Assembly (NCBI RefSeq): GCF_004343605.1
Contig: NZ_POSF01000015.1
Coordinates: forward strand, 43,535 to 107,534
Length of the DNA: 64,000 nucleotides
Direction: 5' to 3'
Source of the DNA: Dehalobacter sp. 12DCB1
Lineage (GTDB): Bacteria; Bacillota; Desulfitobacteriia; Desulfitobacteriales; Syntrophobotulaceae
Part shown: in pieces, positions 17,253 to 25,263 of the stretch
Numbering within the stretch: the stretch's first letter is position 1
Layout of the letters: every line of letters starts with the position of its first letter
Notes under the pieces: model-generated
What the model saw: only the letters and a program-made list of their open reading frames with translations
Databases searched by the model: none
What the model was told of the DNA's origin: nothing
Translations under genes and position numbers: made by a program

Positions 17253-18371
17253 TTAGAAGTCTCCAGTGGTAACTGCAGCTTGTTCAAATGTGGCCATTTC
17301 ATCAGCGACTTTAAGGGCTGCCTCGACCATCGGGAACATCAAGGCGGCACCTGTGCCTTCTCCAAGTCTCATATGGAAGTCAAGTCTAGGTTTGAGCCCA
17401 AGCTGATGAAGAGCTAGATGCTGTCCAAGCTCTTCTGAACTATGAGAAGCAATCATATAGGAAGTGGATAGGGGTGCCAGTTTTGCTGCGGTTATTGCTG
17501 CAGCAGATGAAATGATGCCATCGAGGATAATCGGTACATGTTGATAGGAAGCTTCGAGGATTGCTCCAACGAGCGCAGCAATTTCGAGTCCACCAATTTT
17601 AGCCAGGGTATCAATCGGCGAGGCAGGGTCACACTGATTAATTTCGATTGCGCATTTAATCACGTTTTGCTTATTAATCAGGGCATCATCTTTTAAGCCC
17701 GTTCCGCGGCCAGTAACATCCTCAACAGAGTGACCGGTAAACACAGAGATTAAGGCAGCGCTCGGTGTTGTATTGCCAATACCGACTTCACCTGTTGCTA
17801 ACAGATTAACACCAGAGTCAATCGCATTGGCGGCAATCCTTGCACCAGTCAGTATTGCAAGTATGGCCTCTTGACGGGTCATTGCCGGTCCTTTCGCCAT
17901 ATTGTCTGTTCCGTTTTTAACCCGGTAGGCCATAAGTTCAGGAGCGTCGAATGGGGTGGCAATGCCGATATCCGTACAAATAACATCTGCTCCGGCGTTC
18001 CGGGCGAGGACATTGATGCCTGCACCGCCATTTAGGTAACTATAGAACATTTGTTTCGTGATTTCCTGAGGTGCAGCACTGACGCCTTCGACGACAACAC
18101 CATGATCTCCGGCCATAAGCAGGACTGCTTTTTTATTGATTTGGGGGTGTGTAGTGCCAAATATGCCTGCGAGCTGTTGTGCAATATCCTCTAAGACACC
18201 TAAGCTTCCGAGGGGCTTAATTTTCGCATCTACACGGCTTTTCATACCTGCCAAAGCTTCCTGATCGAGCGCTTTGATTCCGCCCATCAGTTCTTGTAAC
18301 GCAGTTTCAAGTTCCTGCCCAGTCGCATTTTTCAGATTTTCCAAACCATGAAATTTTGTAAGGCTGCTCAT
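17253..18371 (-). CDS. cobT: Nicotinate-nucleotide-dimethylbenzimidazole phosphoribosyltransferase
   Basis: CobT activates the lower-ligand base of cobalamin by transferring phosphoribose from nicotinate mononucleotide. The 372-residue protein is of normal length. It shows KPLGSLGVLEDIAQQLAGI, VLLMAGDHGVVVEGVSAAPQ, the catalytic-region segments GEVGIGNTTPSAAL and VTGRGTG, and the C-terminal FHMRLGEGTGAALMFPMVEAA. GGAGG lies 8 bases before ATG. The gene stands alone behind a cobalamin riboswitch, so expression should fall when B12 is plentiful. A lone, riboswitch-controlled cobT suits an organism that remodels or completes corrinoids for corrinoid enzymes. Confidence 0.96.
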   Translation of the reverse strand: MSSLTKFHGLENLKNATGQELETALQELMGGIKALDQEALAGMKSRVDAKIKPLGSLGVLEDIAQQLAGIFGTTHPQINKKAVLLMAGDHGVVVEGVSAAPQEITKQMFYSYLNGGAGINVLARNAGADVICTDIGIATPFDAPELMAYRVKNGTDNMAKGPAMTRQEAILAILTGARIAANAIDSGVNLLATGEVGIGNTTPSAALISVFTGHSVEDVTGRGTGLKDDALINKQNVIKCAIEINQCDPASPIDTLAKIGGLEIAALVGAILEASYQHVPIILDGIISSAAAITAAKLAPLSTSYMIASHSSEELGQHLALHQLGLKPRLDFHMRLGEGTGAALMFPMVEAALKVADEMATFEQAAVTTGDF

Positions 18372-18402
18372 TTAAAAAACCTCCAATTAAATAAAATTAT
18401 TT

Positions 18403-18428
18403 GTTAGGCCATCCGTAGCCGATAAAAA
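18403..18428 (+). repeat. Short relic of the dispersed hairpin element
   Basis: GTTAGGCCATCCGTAGCC and the following GATAAAAA match copy 1 at 3920-3945 (ATTAGGCCATCCGTGGCC, GTCAAAAA) at nearly every position. It is only the inner hairpin, lying between the cobT riboswitch terminator and the cobT ribosome binding site. Confidence 0.4.
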
Positions 18429-18430
18429 AT

Positions 18431-18667
18431 AAAACCCCACCACAAATTTTCTTGTGGTCGGGATTTTGCCGTCATCACCGCCGCTTTCCATTACCCAGGA
18501 AAGACTTTTACCTCTTAGGCAGGCCTCCTGACTCAGACTCAAACGTCCTGAACGCACCTTCCCAGCATACGCCAGTGGATCAGCGGGGACTCGTCTATAC
18601 AGTGGTGGGTCCGTATCGGATTAGACCGATTTTCCTATTCTCCCCTTAGTGGGGCACCTAAGATTGT
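18431..18667 (-). promoter_or_regulatory. Cobalamin (B12) riboswitch with intrinsic terminator
   Basis: Read on the minus strand. The P1 arms TCTTAGG (18657-18663 complement) and CCTAAGA (18513-18519 complement) pair exactly. Between them are GGTGCCCC, the AGGGGAGAATAGGAAAATCGG region, GGACCCACCACTG and CCACTGGCG. The B12 box AGTCAGGAGGCCTGCC lies at 18518-18533, one base off the usual AGYCAGRAGACCTGCC. Downstream, CCCGACCACAA pairs with TTGTGGTGGGG and is followed by TTTTATTTTTT, an intrinsic terminator at 18423-18467. This is the usual OFF-switch layout: bound cobalamin favours termination before cobT. A small hairpin (CTTTCC / GGAAAG) lies between aptamer and terminator and may be part of the switch. 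Confidence 0.93.
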
Positions 18668-18788
18668 ATACATATATTCAACTTCTATTAAGATAACGAA
18701 AATCATAAATAAAGTCAAGTCAAATTAATTTTTAATAATCGCTCAATCTGGCAATTGCTGTTAAATAATGGTTATTTACAATAATATA

Positions 18789-18797
18789 TGGTATAAT
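18789..18797 (+). promoter_or_regulatory. Extended -10 promoter for the mtrH-like gene
   Basis: TGGTATAAT (TGn plus TATAAT at 18792-18797) lies 38 bases upstream of the start; the -35 (TGGTTA at 18769-18774, 17-base spacer) is weak. Confidence 0.45.
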
Positions 18798-18835
18798 ACG
18801 ATTGCTAAATCATCCAAAGAGATATTGGAGAAAAA

Positions 18836-19789
18836 ATGTTTAAATATGACTTAACACCAAAAGTTTGCCGTATCTGTGACATGATTATCGGTGGCCAACC
18901 TGGAGATAATCCGCCTCTGCTTATATCCTCAATATTTCATAACGGAGACCGTATTCTAGAAAGCCGCCGTGACAGGAAATTTGATCGTGAAAAAGCCCGT
19001 TTATACATTCTCAGGCAGGAAGAGCTGTCCGATCAGACAGGGATACCTGCCATAGTCGCTATGACAGCGGTTTCCGCAGATGAGATGAAGGAATATATTG
19101 ATTTTTACCTTACAATCAGCAACCGCCCTTTTGCTATTGACATTTGGGGCGAAAAAGCGCGTCTTGATACGGCAGAATATGCTGCCAGCCTTGGTATTCA
19201 GGACAAAATTTTATATAACAGCATTACACCTTGGGATAAAGACATGATCGGCCAGGCAGCGGTATTAAAAGAATTGGGAATCAAACACGTGGTCCTGCAG
19301 GTCTTCGATGAAACGAACCAGACTCCTTCCGGCAGGGTACAGGCATGCCGTGAAATGCTGACAGCCATTGGAGCAAAAGATTTTTCCTCAGTCTTAATCG
19401 ATACGACCGTAATGAATCTTCCGTCTATTTCTTTTTCAGCCCTGGCAGGTAAACAAATCAAAGCGGAAACCGGCTGGCCGGTTGGATCAGCCCCTGCTAA
19501 TGGGACGTATATGTGGAAAGAAAGCCGGGAAATGTGGGGTGGGGAAGGCTTTTCCGCCATAAATGCTGCAGTGCATGCAGTATCGGCCGTCCTGTGGAGC
19601 GATTTCCTATTTTATGGGCCGATCAAAGGGGCGCCAAGCGTACTGCCTGCTGTAGCTGCAGCTTCGCTGATGGTTTCTACCTTAGCATATGATGAAAGCG
19701 GGGAGCTGCCGGCTAGTCCAACACATCCGCTGTATAGATTTTATGGTGATTTTGCTCAGAAACTGACAGAATTTGATAAAACCAAATAA
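18836..19789 (+). CDS. MtrH-family corrinoid methyltransferase
   Basis: The 317-residue protein belongs to the MtrH superfamily, TIM-barrel enzymes that move methyl groups between a corrinoid protein and a tetrahydropterin. Family signs are the start CRICDMIIGGQPGDNPPLLISSIF, HNGDRILES and DREKARLYILRQEELSDQTG, the acidic patch DIWGEKARLDTA, and GWPVGSAPANG. In bacteria such as Desulfitobacterium, members outside methanogens act in methylamine or betaine demethylation or Wood-Ljungdahl-linked methyl transfer. No cognate corrinoid protein or MttB-type methyltransferase is nearby, so the methyl donor cannot be named. GGAG lies 6 bases before ATG. Its divergent neighbour is the B12-regulated cobT, so both ends of this region concern corrinoids. 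Confidence 0.88.
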   Translation: MFKYDLTPKVCRICDMIIGGQPGDNPPLLISSIFHNGDRILESRRDRKFDREKARLYILRQEELSDQTGIPAIVAMTAVSADEMKEYIDFYLTISNRPFAIDIWGEKARLDTAEYAASLGIQDKILYNSITPWDKDMIGQAAVLKELGIKHVVLQVFDETNQTPSGRVQACREMLTAIGAKDFSSVLIDTTVMNLPSISFSALAGKQIKAETGWPVGSAPANGTYMWKESREMWGGEGFSAINAAVHAVSAVLWSDFLFYGPIKGAPSVLPAVAAASLMVSTLAYDESGELPASPTHPLYRFYGDFAQKLTEFDKTK

Positions 19790-19828
19790 AACACAGTTAT
19801 TGTACATTTTGTAAGTGAATGTATAGGA

Positions 19829-19889
19829 CAACAGCTCCTTTCTGAAGTGATCCTGTTAAGGATACTGCCTGGAAGGAGCTGTTTATATA
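19829..19889 (+). terminator. Intrinsic terminator after mtrH-like gene
   Basis: AACAGCTCCTT (19830-19840) pairs with AAGGAGCTGTT (19873-19883), followed by TATATAT. A smaller hairpin (ATCCT / AGGAT) sits inside the loop. Confidence 0.75.
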
Positions 19890-19997
19890 TTTGTATATTA
19901 GAAATTATTTCCAATATTCCACAAGGAGTAATTTTTGACTATACATTTCCATATATTGGTACTGGTGTTGTAATCGGATAAAAGTGAGGGCAATAAT

Positions 19998-20927
19998 ATG
20001 ATTGCAAAATACGGAATCTTAATAGGGATAGCTTGTGGTACTGCTTTAGGAACCATTTTAGGAGCAGTGATCATAATATGCTTCGGCACATTTGAAACGT
20101 TTTTGTCTAAAACACTTTATCAGGTAAAACAGTTAAATGCCAGACAAATATGGGGAATATTTATCGCACTTATCGCAATATTTATTGGCTTTTATTTCTG
20201 TGAGGAGTTATTTCTAGGCAATCTTGTAGGGATAAATACAGATCATTTAGGTGTCTTTGCTCAAATTCTTCAAGCACCCGTATTTCAAGGGATGAGAATC
20301 GTCCTATATATTTTATTATGGTTGTTAATGATTAAGCTGCCGTTTCTAAGTTTTAAAACAATTGGCGTTAAAACACCTTACGGTGAGCTTAGTATGGAGG
20401 CTATATTGTCTGAGTCTTCCGTTATAAAAAATGCCATGTTGAATGAAATCAGTGTCGCCTTGATGGGGATATTAAGAATCTTAAACAACGCATCGGTCAT
20501 TGAAATGATTAAAGATATCAAAAACATTGGCAAAGAAATTAATGATCCCTATTTTATTAAAAGTATCACAAAGGTAATCAATATCCAATTTAAACTATAT
20601 AATATTAGAAAGACGCATTCCGATTATCTGATTGTCTCTGAAGAGATTGCCTCATATAAAAAAGTACCGATTGTGAATAGAGCCACATTAAAGGAGCTGG
20701 CTCAGGAATCAATTATTAATAAAGACTTTAGGATCAGCGACGATGCATCAATTATGGTTGTTCCTTTATTCTTTAAAAGTGAAGTATGCGCCATCATCTA
20801 TGTTCAAAGCGAAAAATATCTGTTTCAGCAGATTGATGCTATGATCATCGATAGTATTTGGAACAACATTTGTCATAACAACGAAGCTCTCAAGGAATTG
20901 ATCATTAATCGTGAACTAAATCTTTAA
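19998..20927 (+). CDS. Hypothetical membrane protein with GAF-like C-terminus
   Basis: I do not recognise the whole 309-residue protein. It has three predicted membrane helices: about residues 5-32 (GILIGIACGTALGTILGAVIIICF), 52-70 (GIFIALIAIFIGFYF) and 105-122 (ILLWLLMIKLPFL). The soluble C-terminal 170 residues end in a segment like part of a GAF domain (DDASIMVVPLFFKSEVCAIIYVQSEKYLFQQIDAMIIDSI). This would fit a membrane sensor lacking an output domain. GAGGG lies before ATG. A 57-residue gene follows 16 bases downstream, probably in the same transcript. Confidence 0.7.
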   Translation: MIAKYGILIGIACGTALGTILGAVIIICFGTFETFLSKTLYQVKQLNARQIWGIFIALIAIFIGFYFCEELFLGNLVGINTDHLGVFAQILQAPVFQGMRIVLYILLWLLMIKLPFLSFKTIGVKTPYGELSMEAILSESSVIKNAMLNEISVALMGILRILNNASVIEMIKDIKNIGKEINDPYFIKSITKVINIQFKLYNIRKTHSDYLIVSEEIASYKKVPIVNRATLKELAQESIINKDFRISDDASIMVVPLFFKSEVCAIIYVQSEKYLFQQIDAMIIDSIWNNICHNNEALKELIINRELNL

Positions 20928-20943
20928 GAGGGAGAGGGGATTG

Positions 20944-21117
20944 ATGAATATGCGAAAATCTTATAAGGTAAAGGAAATGATCGAAACAGTTGAAAAAGAA
21001 GACTACGGGTTCCTCAAGATTCTGCCTCAATTGCGCGAAAATAAGGTAACCGTAAAGCCGAATCTACAGTTTAAGAAACAGTTAAAAGAAGAATTCAAGC
21101 AAATTCTAGGTTTATAA
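20944..21117 (+). CDS. Small basic protein, 57 aa
   Basis: Not recognised. GAGGGAGAGGGG precedes ATG (spacing about 3-8 bases). The protein starts MNMRKSYKVKEMIETVEKED and ends in a Lys-rich helix (QFKKQLKEEFKQILGL); it is soluble, charged and has no Cys. It follows the membrane GAF-like gene by 16 bases and converges with the GltB-like gene 5 bases later. The tight spacing suggests co-expression with the upstream membrane protein, perhaps as a cytoplasmic partner (inference). Confidence 0.6.
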   Translation: MNMRKSYKVKEMIETVEKEDYGFLKILPQLRENKVTVKPNLQFKKQLKEEFKQILGL

Positions 21118-21122
21118 TTAAA

Positions 21123-22613
21123 CTAATAGGCTCTTTTTACCCCAGTTAATTCAGCAGAAAACGTATCAAGCGCCACTAAGTCGCTAGGGCTTAGTTCTTT
21201 GATAGAAGTTTTCCCCAAACCACGAATGGCTTGTTCCATTTCAACCGTCATAGAACGTAAGACATTCGATACCCTTTCAGCGCTTAAGTTTATGTTCAGC
21301 TTTTTGTTATATTTTGATGCATAGCTAACAAGGACTGTAGGAGGCTCCCAGGGGATTACTTTTTTGTGCTGCTTGTTGGCTAAGGCATATAAGGGGACGG
21401 TACCCAGATAAATAGCATCAGCGCCAAGCGCAAGTGCTTTTAAACAGCTTCCAGGATTAAAATAGCCGCCAGATACAATCAGACTTATCTGTTCTCGAAT
21501 TCCGCGTTTTTGTAAGTAACGGACCGCGCGAACTAACGCATGGAGACTGGGAATTCCAAAGTCATCCTGCATGGTGGGGTTGGAAACAAGAGATCCACCT
21601 TGCGTTCCGTCGACTGCAATGACATCAAACCCTGCATCCACAGCTAAACCTAAATCTTCTTCAATTTTGTCCGTGGCCATCAATTTCAGAGCAATGGGTA
21701 TTCCATTCGCCTTATTACGCAGGTTATTGACCAATATGGGCCAATCTGCGGCACTTTGTACACCGGGAGGAGCAGGTAGACCCGATATACCTTGATTGCG
21801 GGATAAACCCATAAGTTTACGTGCTTTGCCTTTAATTTCATCCGGAGCTATATAGAAGACGCCTTTCTGCCCTCCTTGCGAAATATGTACTTCCAGCATG
21901 TCCGCAGAAGCAATTTCTTGGTCCGTGCGTAGCCCCCACGGCCAATTGGCAATTTGCAGAATATATTTATCCGCTTCGTCGCGTTCTTCTTTCAGATAGG
22001 GGCCTTCACCGGAGTTTGTAGCTGTCCCCGCTAGTTTTGCTCCCCTAGCTAAAGCTATTTTTGCGGGCTCACTTAGAGCAATTCCATAAGCCATTCCAGA
22101 AATAAGGAGAGGTATATTGACTGTAAGAGGTTTGGCTGCCTTGGGGCCAAGTGTCACTTTCATGTCAACTGCGGTCTCGCCCGATTTAGAGACCATCGTC
22201 ATTTGGGGTGGAACAAACATAAGGTTATCGAACCCGTCAAACCTTTTTGAACTGCCAATCGGCCTATTAATCGTTGTCCCTTGTGTTGCCCTTAAATTGT
22301 TTTCAACAATATTTTGAACACCGGCCCGATGAATGGCAGTCCATAGCTCTATGACATTTTTACCGTATTCATCTGTTGTTAAAATGGTAATTGCTTTTGT
22401 TACATTTTTTTGAACGATTTTACGCGCTAATGGCCCGGTAGTTAATAAAGCTAACGGCAAAGATGCCAGCATTATTCTTCGATTTCTTGCGCGACGGATT
22501 ATTAGGGACTTTTGTTCTTTGTGATGTCCTATGGCGTAACCAGCTGTTAAAATGGCTGCAATGGAGCCGAGAGTCTTAAAAGAAAAACTAAAATCTCGCG
22601 AATCTTTATTCAT
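21123..22613 (-). CDS. FMN-binding glutamate-synthase-like (GltB domain) protein
   Basis: The 496-residue protein resembles the central FMN domain of glutamate synthase as a stand-alone protein (YerD type). It has GTATNSGEGPYLKEERDEAD, the phosphate-binding barrel segments VDAGFDVIAVDGTQGGS and VSGGYFNPGSCLKALALGADAIYLG, and lacks the amidotransferase domain. A hydrophobic stretch near the N-terminus (about residues 50-62, RIMLASLPLALLTTGPLA) may tether it to the membrane. The substrate of this subgroup is not settled, so glutamate synthesis should not be assumed. AGGTGA precedes ATG. It is monocistronic, with no gltD nearby. Confidence 0.85.
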   Translation of the reverse strand: MNKDSRDFSFSFKTLGSIAAILTAGYAIGHHKEQKSLIIRRARNRRIMLASLPLALLTTGPLARKIVQKNVTKAITILTTDEYGKNVIELWTAIHRAGVQNIVENNLRATQGTTINRPIGSSKRFDGFDNLMFVPPQMTMVSKSGETAVDMKVTLGPKAAKPLTVNIPLLISGMAYGIALSEPAKIALARGAKLAGTATNSGEGPYLKEERDEADKYILQIANWPWGLRTDQEIASADMLEVHISQGGQKGVFYIAPDEIKGKARKLMGLSRNQGISGLPAPPGVQSAADWPILVNNLRNKANGIPIALKLMATDKIEEDLGLAVDAGFDVIAVDGTQGGSLVSNPTMQDDFGIPSLHALVRAVRYLQKRGIREQISLIVSGGYFNPGSCLKALALGADAIYLGTVPLYALANKQHKKVIPWEPPTVLVSYASKYNKKLNINLSAERVSNVLRSMTVEMEQAIRGLGKTSIKELSPSDLVALDTFSAELTGVKRAY

Positions 22614-22953
22614 ATAATGTCACCTCACATGTAATGCTTAGTTCAAAGAATTCGAATGACTTTTTATGATTTTTGATGAACAGTATTATTCTTATCCTAA
22701 ATTTTAAAAAAATACCTTTTATTATTTGTCACTTCTAGATATCAATACGAAGAGGTTCGATTCCGAACCTTTATTTAACGATGTGAATCATGTAATGTGC
22801 CGATATTTCGTGACGCATGCAGTGATGAAAGAATTAATTGAATATTCCTTTTCGGAGTTAAACCACTTAACAGTGCCATACATGGAACACATCTCCAAAT
22901 TGTTTTTGTTTCATTATTACCCGGTAGGGTTTTGCGTTGTCGTCGCCATCATC
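22614..22953. other. Intergenic region, no clear gene
   Basis: A frame starting at TTG 22726 would give 86 residues with a hydrophobic tail, but it has no ribosome binding site and runs into the convergent gene's 3' end. AGGTTCG-ATTC-CGAACCT at 22753-22770 is a perfect 7-bp hairpin resembling a tRNA T-arm, without the rest of a tRNA. Otherwise AT-rich. Confidence 0.35.
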
Positions 22954-23922
22954 TTAAATTTGATTGACGCGCTGAGAAGTCTTTAACTGAAGATTAGAGT
23001 CCCGCCAAACCCGTAAAGTCAGGCAGCGGAGACTTCCGCCCCCAGCCAATAAGGCCTCAGGATGGAACGGAATGATTTCTACGCCTCTGCGGCTAAGTTC
23101 ATTTTGGGTCTGAAGACTTAAGGCAATATCATAATGAATGAGAATATTGGCATCGACCGAAACAAAACTGCAGCCCCAGGACTGCTGTTCTTGGTCGGAT
23201 AGTTCGATAATCTCCATTTCCCTGCACGCAAGATATTCTTGGACGTTGATTTCTGTGCGTTGCTTTGCCGTAATCAGATAAGTCTTCAGAAAAGCCGGCA
23301 AATAGGCCAAAGCTAGGCTTTCACTGATTCTGCCAAAAATCATATCCGGATGCATATACCGTCTTTCCTGGGGAATCTCCGCATAAATGATTTGCGGAAA
23401 GAGATGAAGTACCTTGCTGAAAAATTCTTCGAGCGTTCTTCTGGTATGCCGCTGTGTATCGGCAAGAAAAAGAATTTCAGGCGAAATTGCTAGACACCCT
23501 TCAAACTGATCCTGACCCTGAAAGGCATGAAAGAGGGGAATGCCGAGATTATCAAGAGCTTCTCCGACAACTGTTTCTTCTCCTGCCCGGCTGCCAGGAC
23601 ACATCTTGGAAAGAATAGCTCCTTGGCTCGTTATCAGGCAAGTATCGTTCAGATAGGGTAGATTGGGTAAGGAATGTAGGAGAGCTTTATTCTTCTGTAC
23701 AACATCCTGGAGTTCCAGCACCTCAATTCCTTGAGCGCGCAGAAGGTCCGCATACCGTTGATGTTCCGACTGATACCGAGGAATATCCGGGACAAAATTG
23801 AATAAACATTCCTGATAGTTTGTCAGATTGACTAAATTCAGAGACTGCTGGGGTTTATGGAGAATGACTTTCCGTAAACGGCCCAATTTTTCCGTGCCAA
23901 ATAATTCAGGATGGTTTAACAT
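22954..23922 (-). CDS. Arginine-deiminase-fold (amidinotransferase family) protein
   Basis: The 322-residue protein has the pentein-fold landmarks of arginine deiminase/DDAH-like enzymes: LNDTCLITSQGAIL ... SRAGEE, RRYMHPDMIFGRI (the usual MHLDT region with the catalytic His), and AGGGSLRCLTLRV with the nucleophilic Cys near the C-terminus. The substrate-binding EGGD motif reads FEGCLA, so the usual Asp is absent and the substrate may not be free arginine. GGGGGT lies before ATG. No arginine catabolic genes are adjacent. The fold assignment is good; the reaction is uncertain. Confidence 0.75.
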   Translation of the reverse strand: MLNHPELFGTEKLGRLRKVILHKPQQSLNLVNLTNYQECLFNFVPDIPRYQSEHQRYADLLRAQGIEVLELQDVVQKNKALLHSLPNLPYLNDTCLITSQGAILSKMCPGSRAGEETVVGEALDNLGIPLFHAFQGQDQFEGCLAISPEILFLADTQRHTRRTLEEFFSKVLHLFPQIIYAEIPQERRYMHPDMIFGRISESLALAYLPAFLKTYLITAKQRTEINVQEYLACREMEIIELSDQEQQSWGCSFVSVDANILIHYDIALSLQTQNELSRRGVEIIPFHPEALLAGGGSLRCLTLRVWRDSNLQLKTSQRVNQI

Positions 23923-24103
23923 TGGATACCCCCTTGATAAGAAAAATTATCTGGATGTAGTATTCACAATTTGAGAACGGCTATGTTACATAATGAAAGT
24001 TTTAGGGCAAGAATAATAGACAAGAAGTATTTAACACGATATGATAAAATGAAAATAATTGTCGAAATAGAAAATAGGCCAATAAAGAAAGTGAGATTAA
24101 CAA

Positions 24104-24964
24104 ATGGCTGTACAGGTTTTAACTGATAGCACAAGTTATATAAGTGAGGAAATTAAAGAAGAACTCAATATTAGAACGGTATCTTTAAACCTTTCATTTG
24201 GGAGTGACAGTCTACGAGAAGTAGATATTGATAAGGATCTGTTTTATCAAAAAATGGCTTCTTATGGAATTCCGACATCTTCGCAGCCCTCTTTGGGAGA
24301 GATATATAATGAAATGCTTACGGTAATAGAGGAGGGAGATAGCCTCTGCTGTATTTTTTTATCTTCAGAAATGAGTGGTACATGTTCAACAGGTCAATTA
24401 GCGAAAGAGATGGTATTAGAGAAGCATAAAAATGCTAGGATAGAAATCATTGATTCTAGGTCAAATTGCATGCAGCTAGGGTTAGCGGTCATTATGGCTG
24501 CAAGAGAAGCAAAAGCGAATAAGACGTTAGCGGAGGTTAAAGAAGCAGCGTTAGAAAATATCCAAAGGAGTAGGTTTTTATTCATTCCAGATAATCTCAA
24601 ATACCTCAAGAAAGGCGGCAGGATTGGTGGGGCCAGTGCTTTAATTGGTGATTTATTTGGAATTATTCCGATTCTGACTGTGGAAAACGGCATAACAACA
24701 GTTGTGACAAAAGTAAGAACGAAGAAAAAGGCAGTTTTAACTATGATTAATATATTGCTGGACAATATAAGCAAATATGGTTTAGGAGAAATCATTATTC
24801 ATCATATCGATTGTCTGGATGAAGCAAAGGATCTTGCACAACTGGTTAAAGATAAGTTGAAAGCTAACGTAGATATCATGGCTATCGGACCGGTTATCGG
24901 CATGCATGTTGGTCCGGGTAGCATTGGCATTGTTTATTGCACGCAAAAAGCATTAAGAAAATGA
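24104..24964 (+). CDS. DegV family fatty-acid-binding protein
   Basis: The 286-residue protein has the DegV layout: VLTDSTSYISEEIKEEL at the N-terminus, TSQPSLGEIYNEM and LSSEMSGTCSTGQLA (the lipid-carboxylate-binding Ser region), KYLKKGGRIGGASALIGDLFGIIPILTVENG, and a C-terminal IGPVIGMHVGPGSIGIVY. DegV/FakB proteins present fatty acids to the FakA kinase. No fakA is in the window. A second, more distant DegV gene lies at 47718-48575. It ends in a strong terminator. Confidence 0.92.
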   Translation: MAVQVLTDSTSYISEEIKEELNIRTVSLNLSFGSDSLREVDIDKDLFYQKMASYGIPTSSQPSLGEIYNEMLTVIEEGDSLCCIFLSSEMSGTCSTGQLAKEMVLEKHKNARIEIIDSRSNCMQLGLAVIMAAREAKANKTLAEVKEAALENIQRSRFLFIPDNLKYLKKGGRIGGASALIGDLFGIIPILTVENGITTVVTKVRTKKKAVLTMINILLDNISKYGLGEIIIHHIDCLDEAKDLAQLVKDKLKANVDIMAIGPVIGMHVGPGSIGIVYCTQKALRK

Positions 24965-25010
24965 AAGGTATGTTACGGAGAATATATCGAGTTGGTTCAT
25001 TATTACTGAA

Positions 25011-25062
25011 AGCCCCATATCCCCTTAGCTTGATATTTTACCAAGGGATATGGGGCTTTTAT
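25011..25062 (+). terminator. Intrinsic terminator after degV
   Basis: AGCCCCATATCCC (25011-25023) pairs through GCCCCATATCCC with GGGATATGGGGC (25045-25056), followed by TTTT. Confidence 0.85.
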
Positions 25063-25263
25063 ACTTTGTTTTTCAATTGTAAAAGTCATTAAATATTACA
25101 CGAGTTATCTTTGTCCCAAACATGGAATTTTTACATATTCTATAGTAAACGTAAAGGAGGGATGGTTTAAAACTTGTAAAAGTTACGTTCCAATTATCAA
25201 AAGTCTGCAACGGGAAATTCAAGTCAGGTTTAAAGTTCTTTAAAATAAGAAAGGAAGAATTAT

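Noticed and set aside
18452..18649. 65-residue plus-strand frame
   Set aside because: It is the antisense of the cobalamin riboswitch.
22753..22770. AGGTTCGATTCCGAACCT, resembling a tRNA T-arm
   Set aside because: No acceptor stem, D-arm or anticodon arm can be found on either side; probably a chance hairpin.
22726..22986. 86-residue plus-strand frame with hydrophobic end
   Set aside because: TTG start with no ribosome binding site, unusual composition, and overlap with the 3' end of a well-supported gene.
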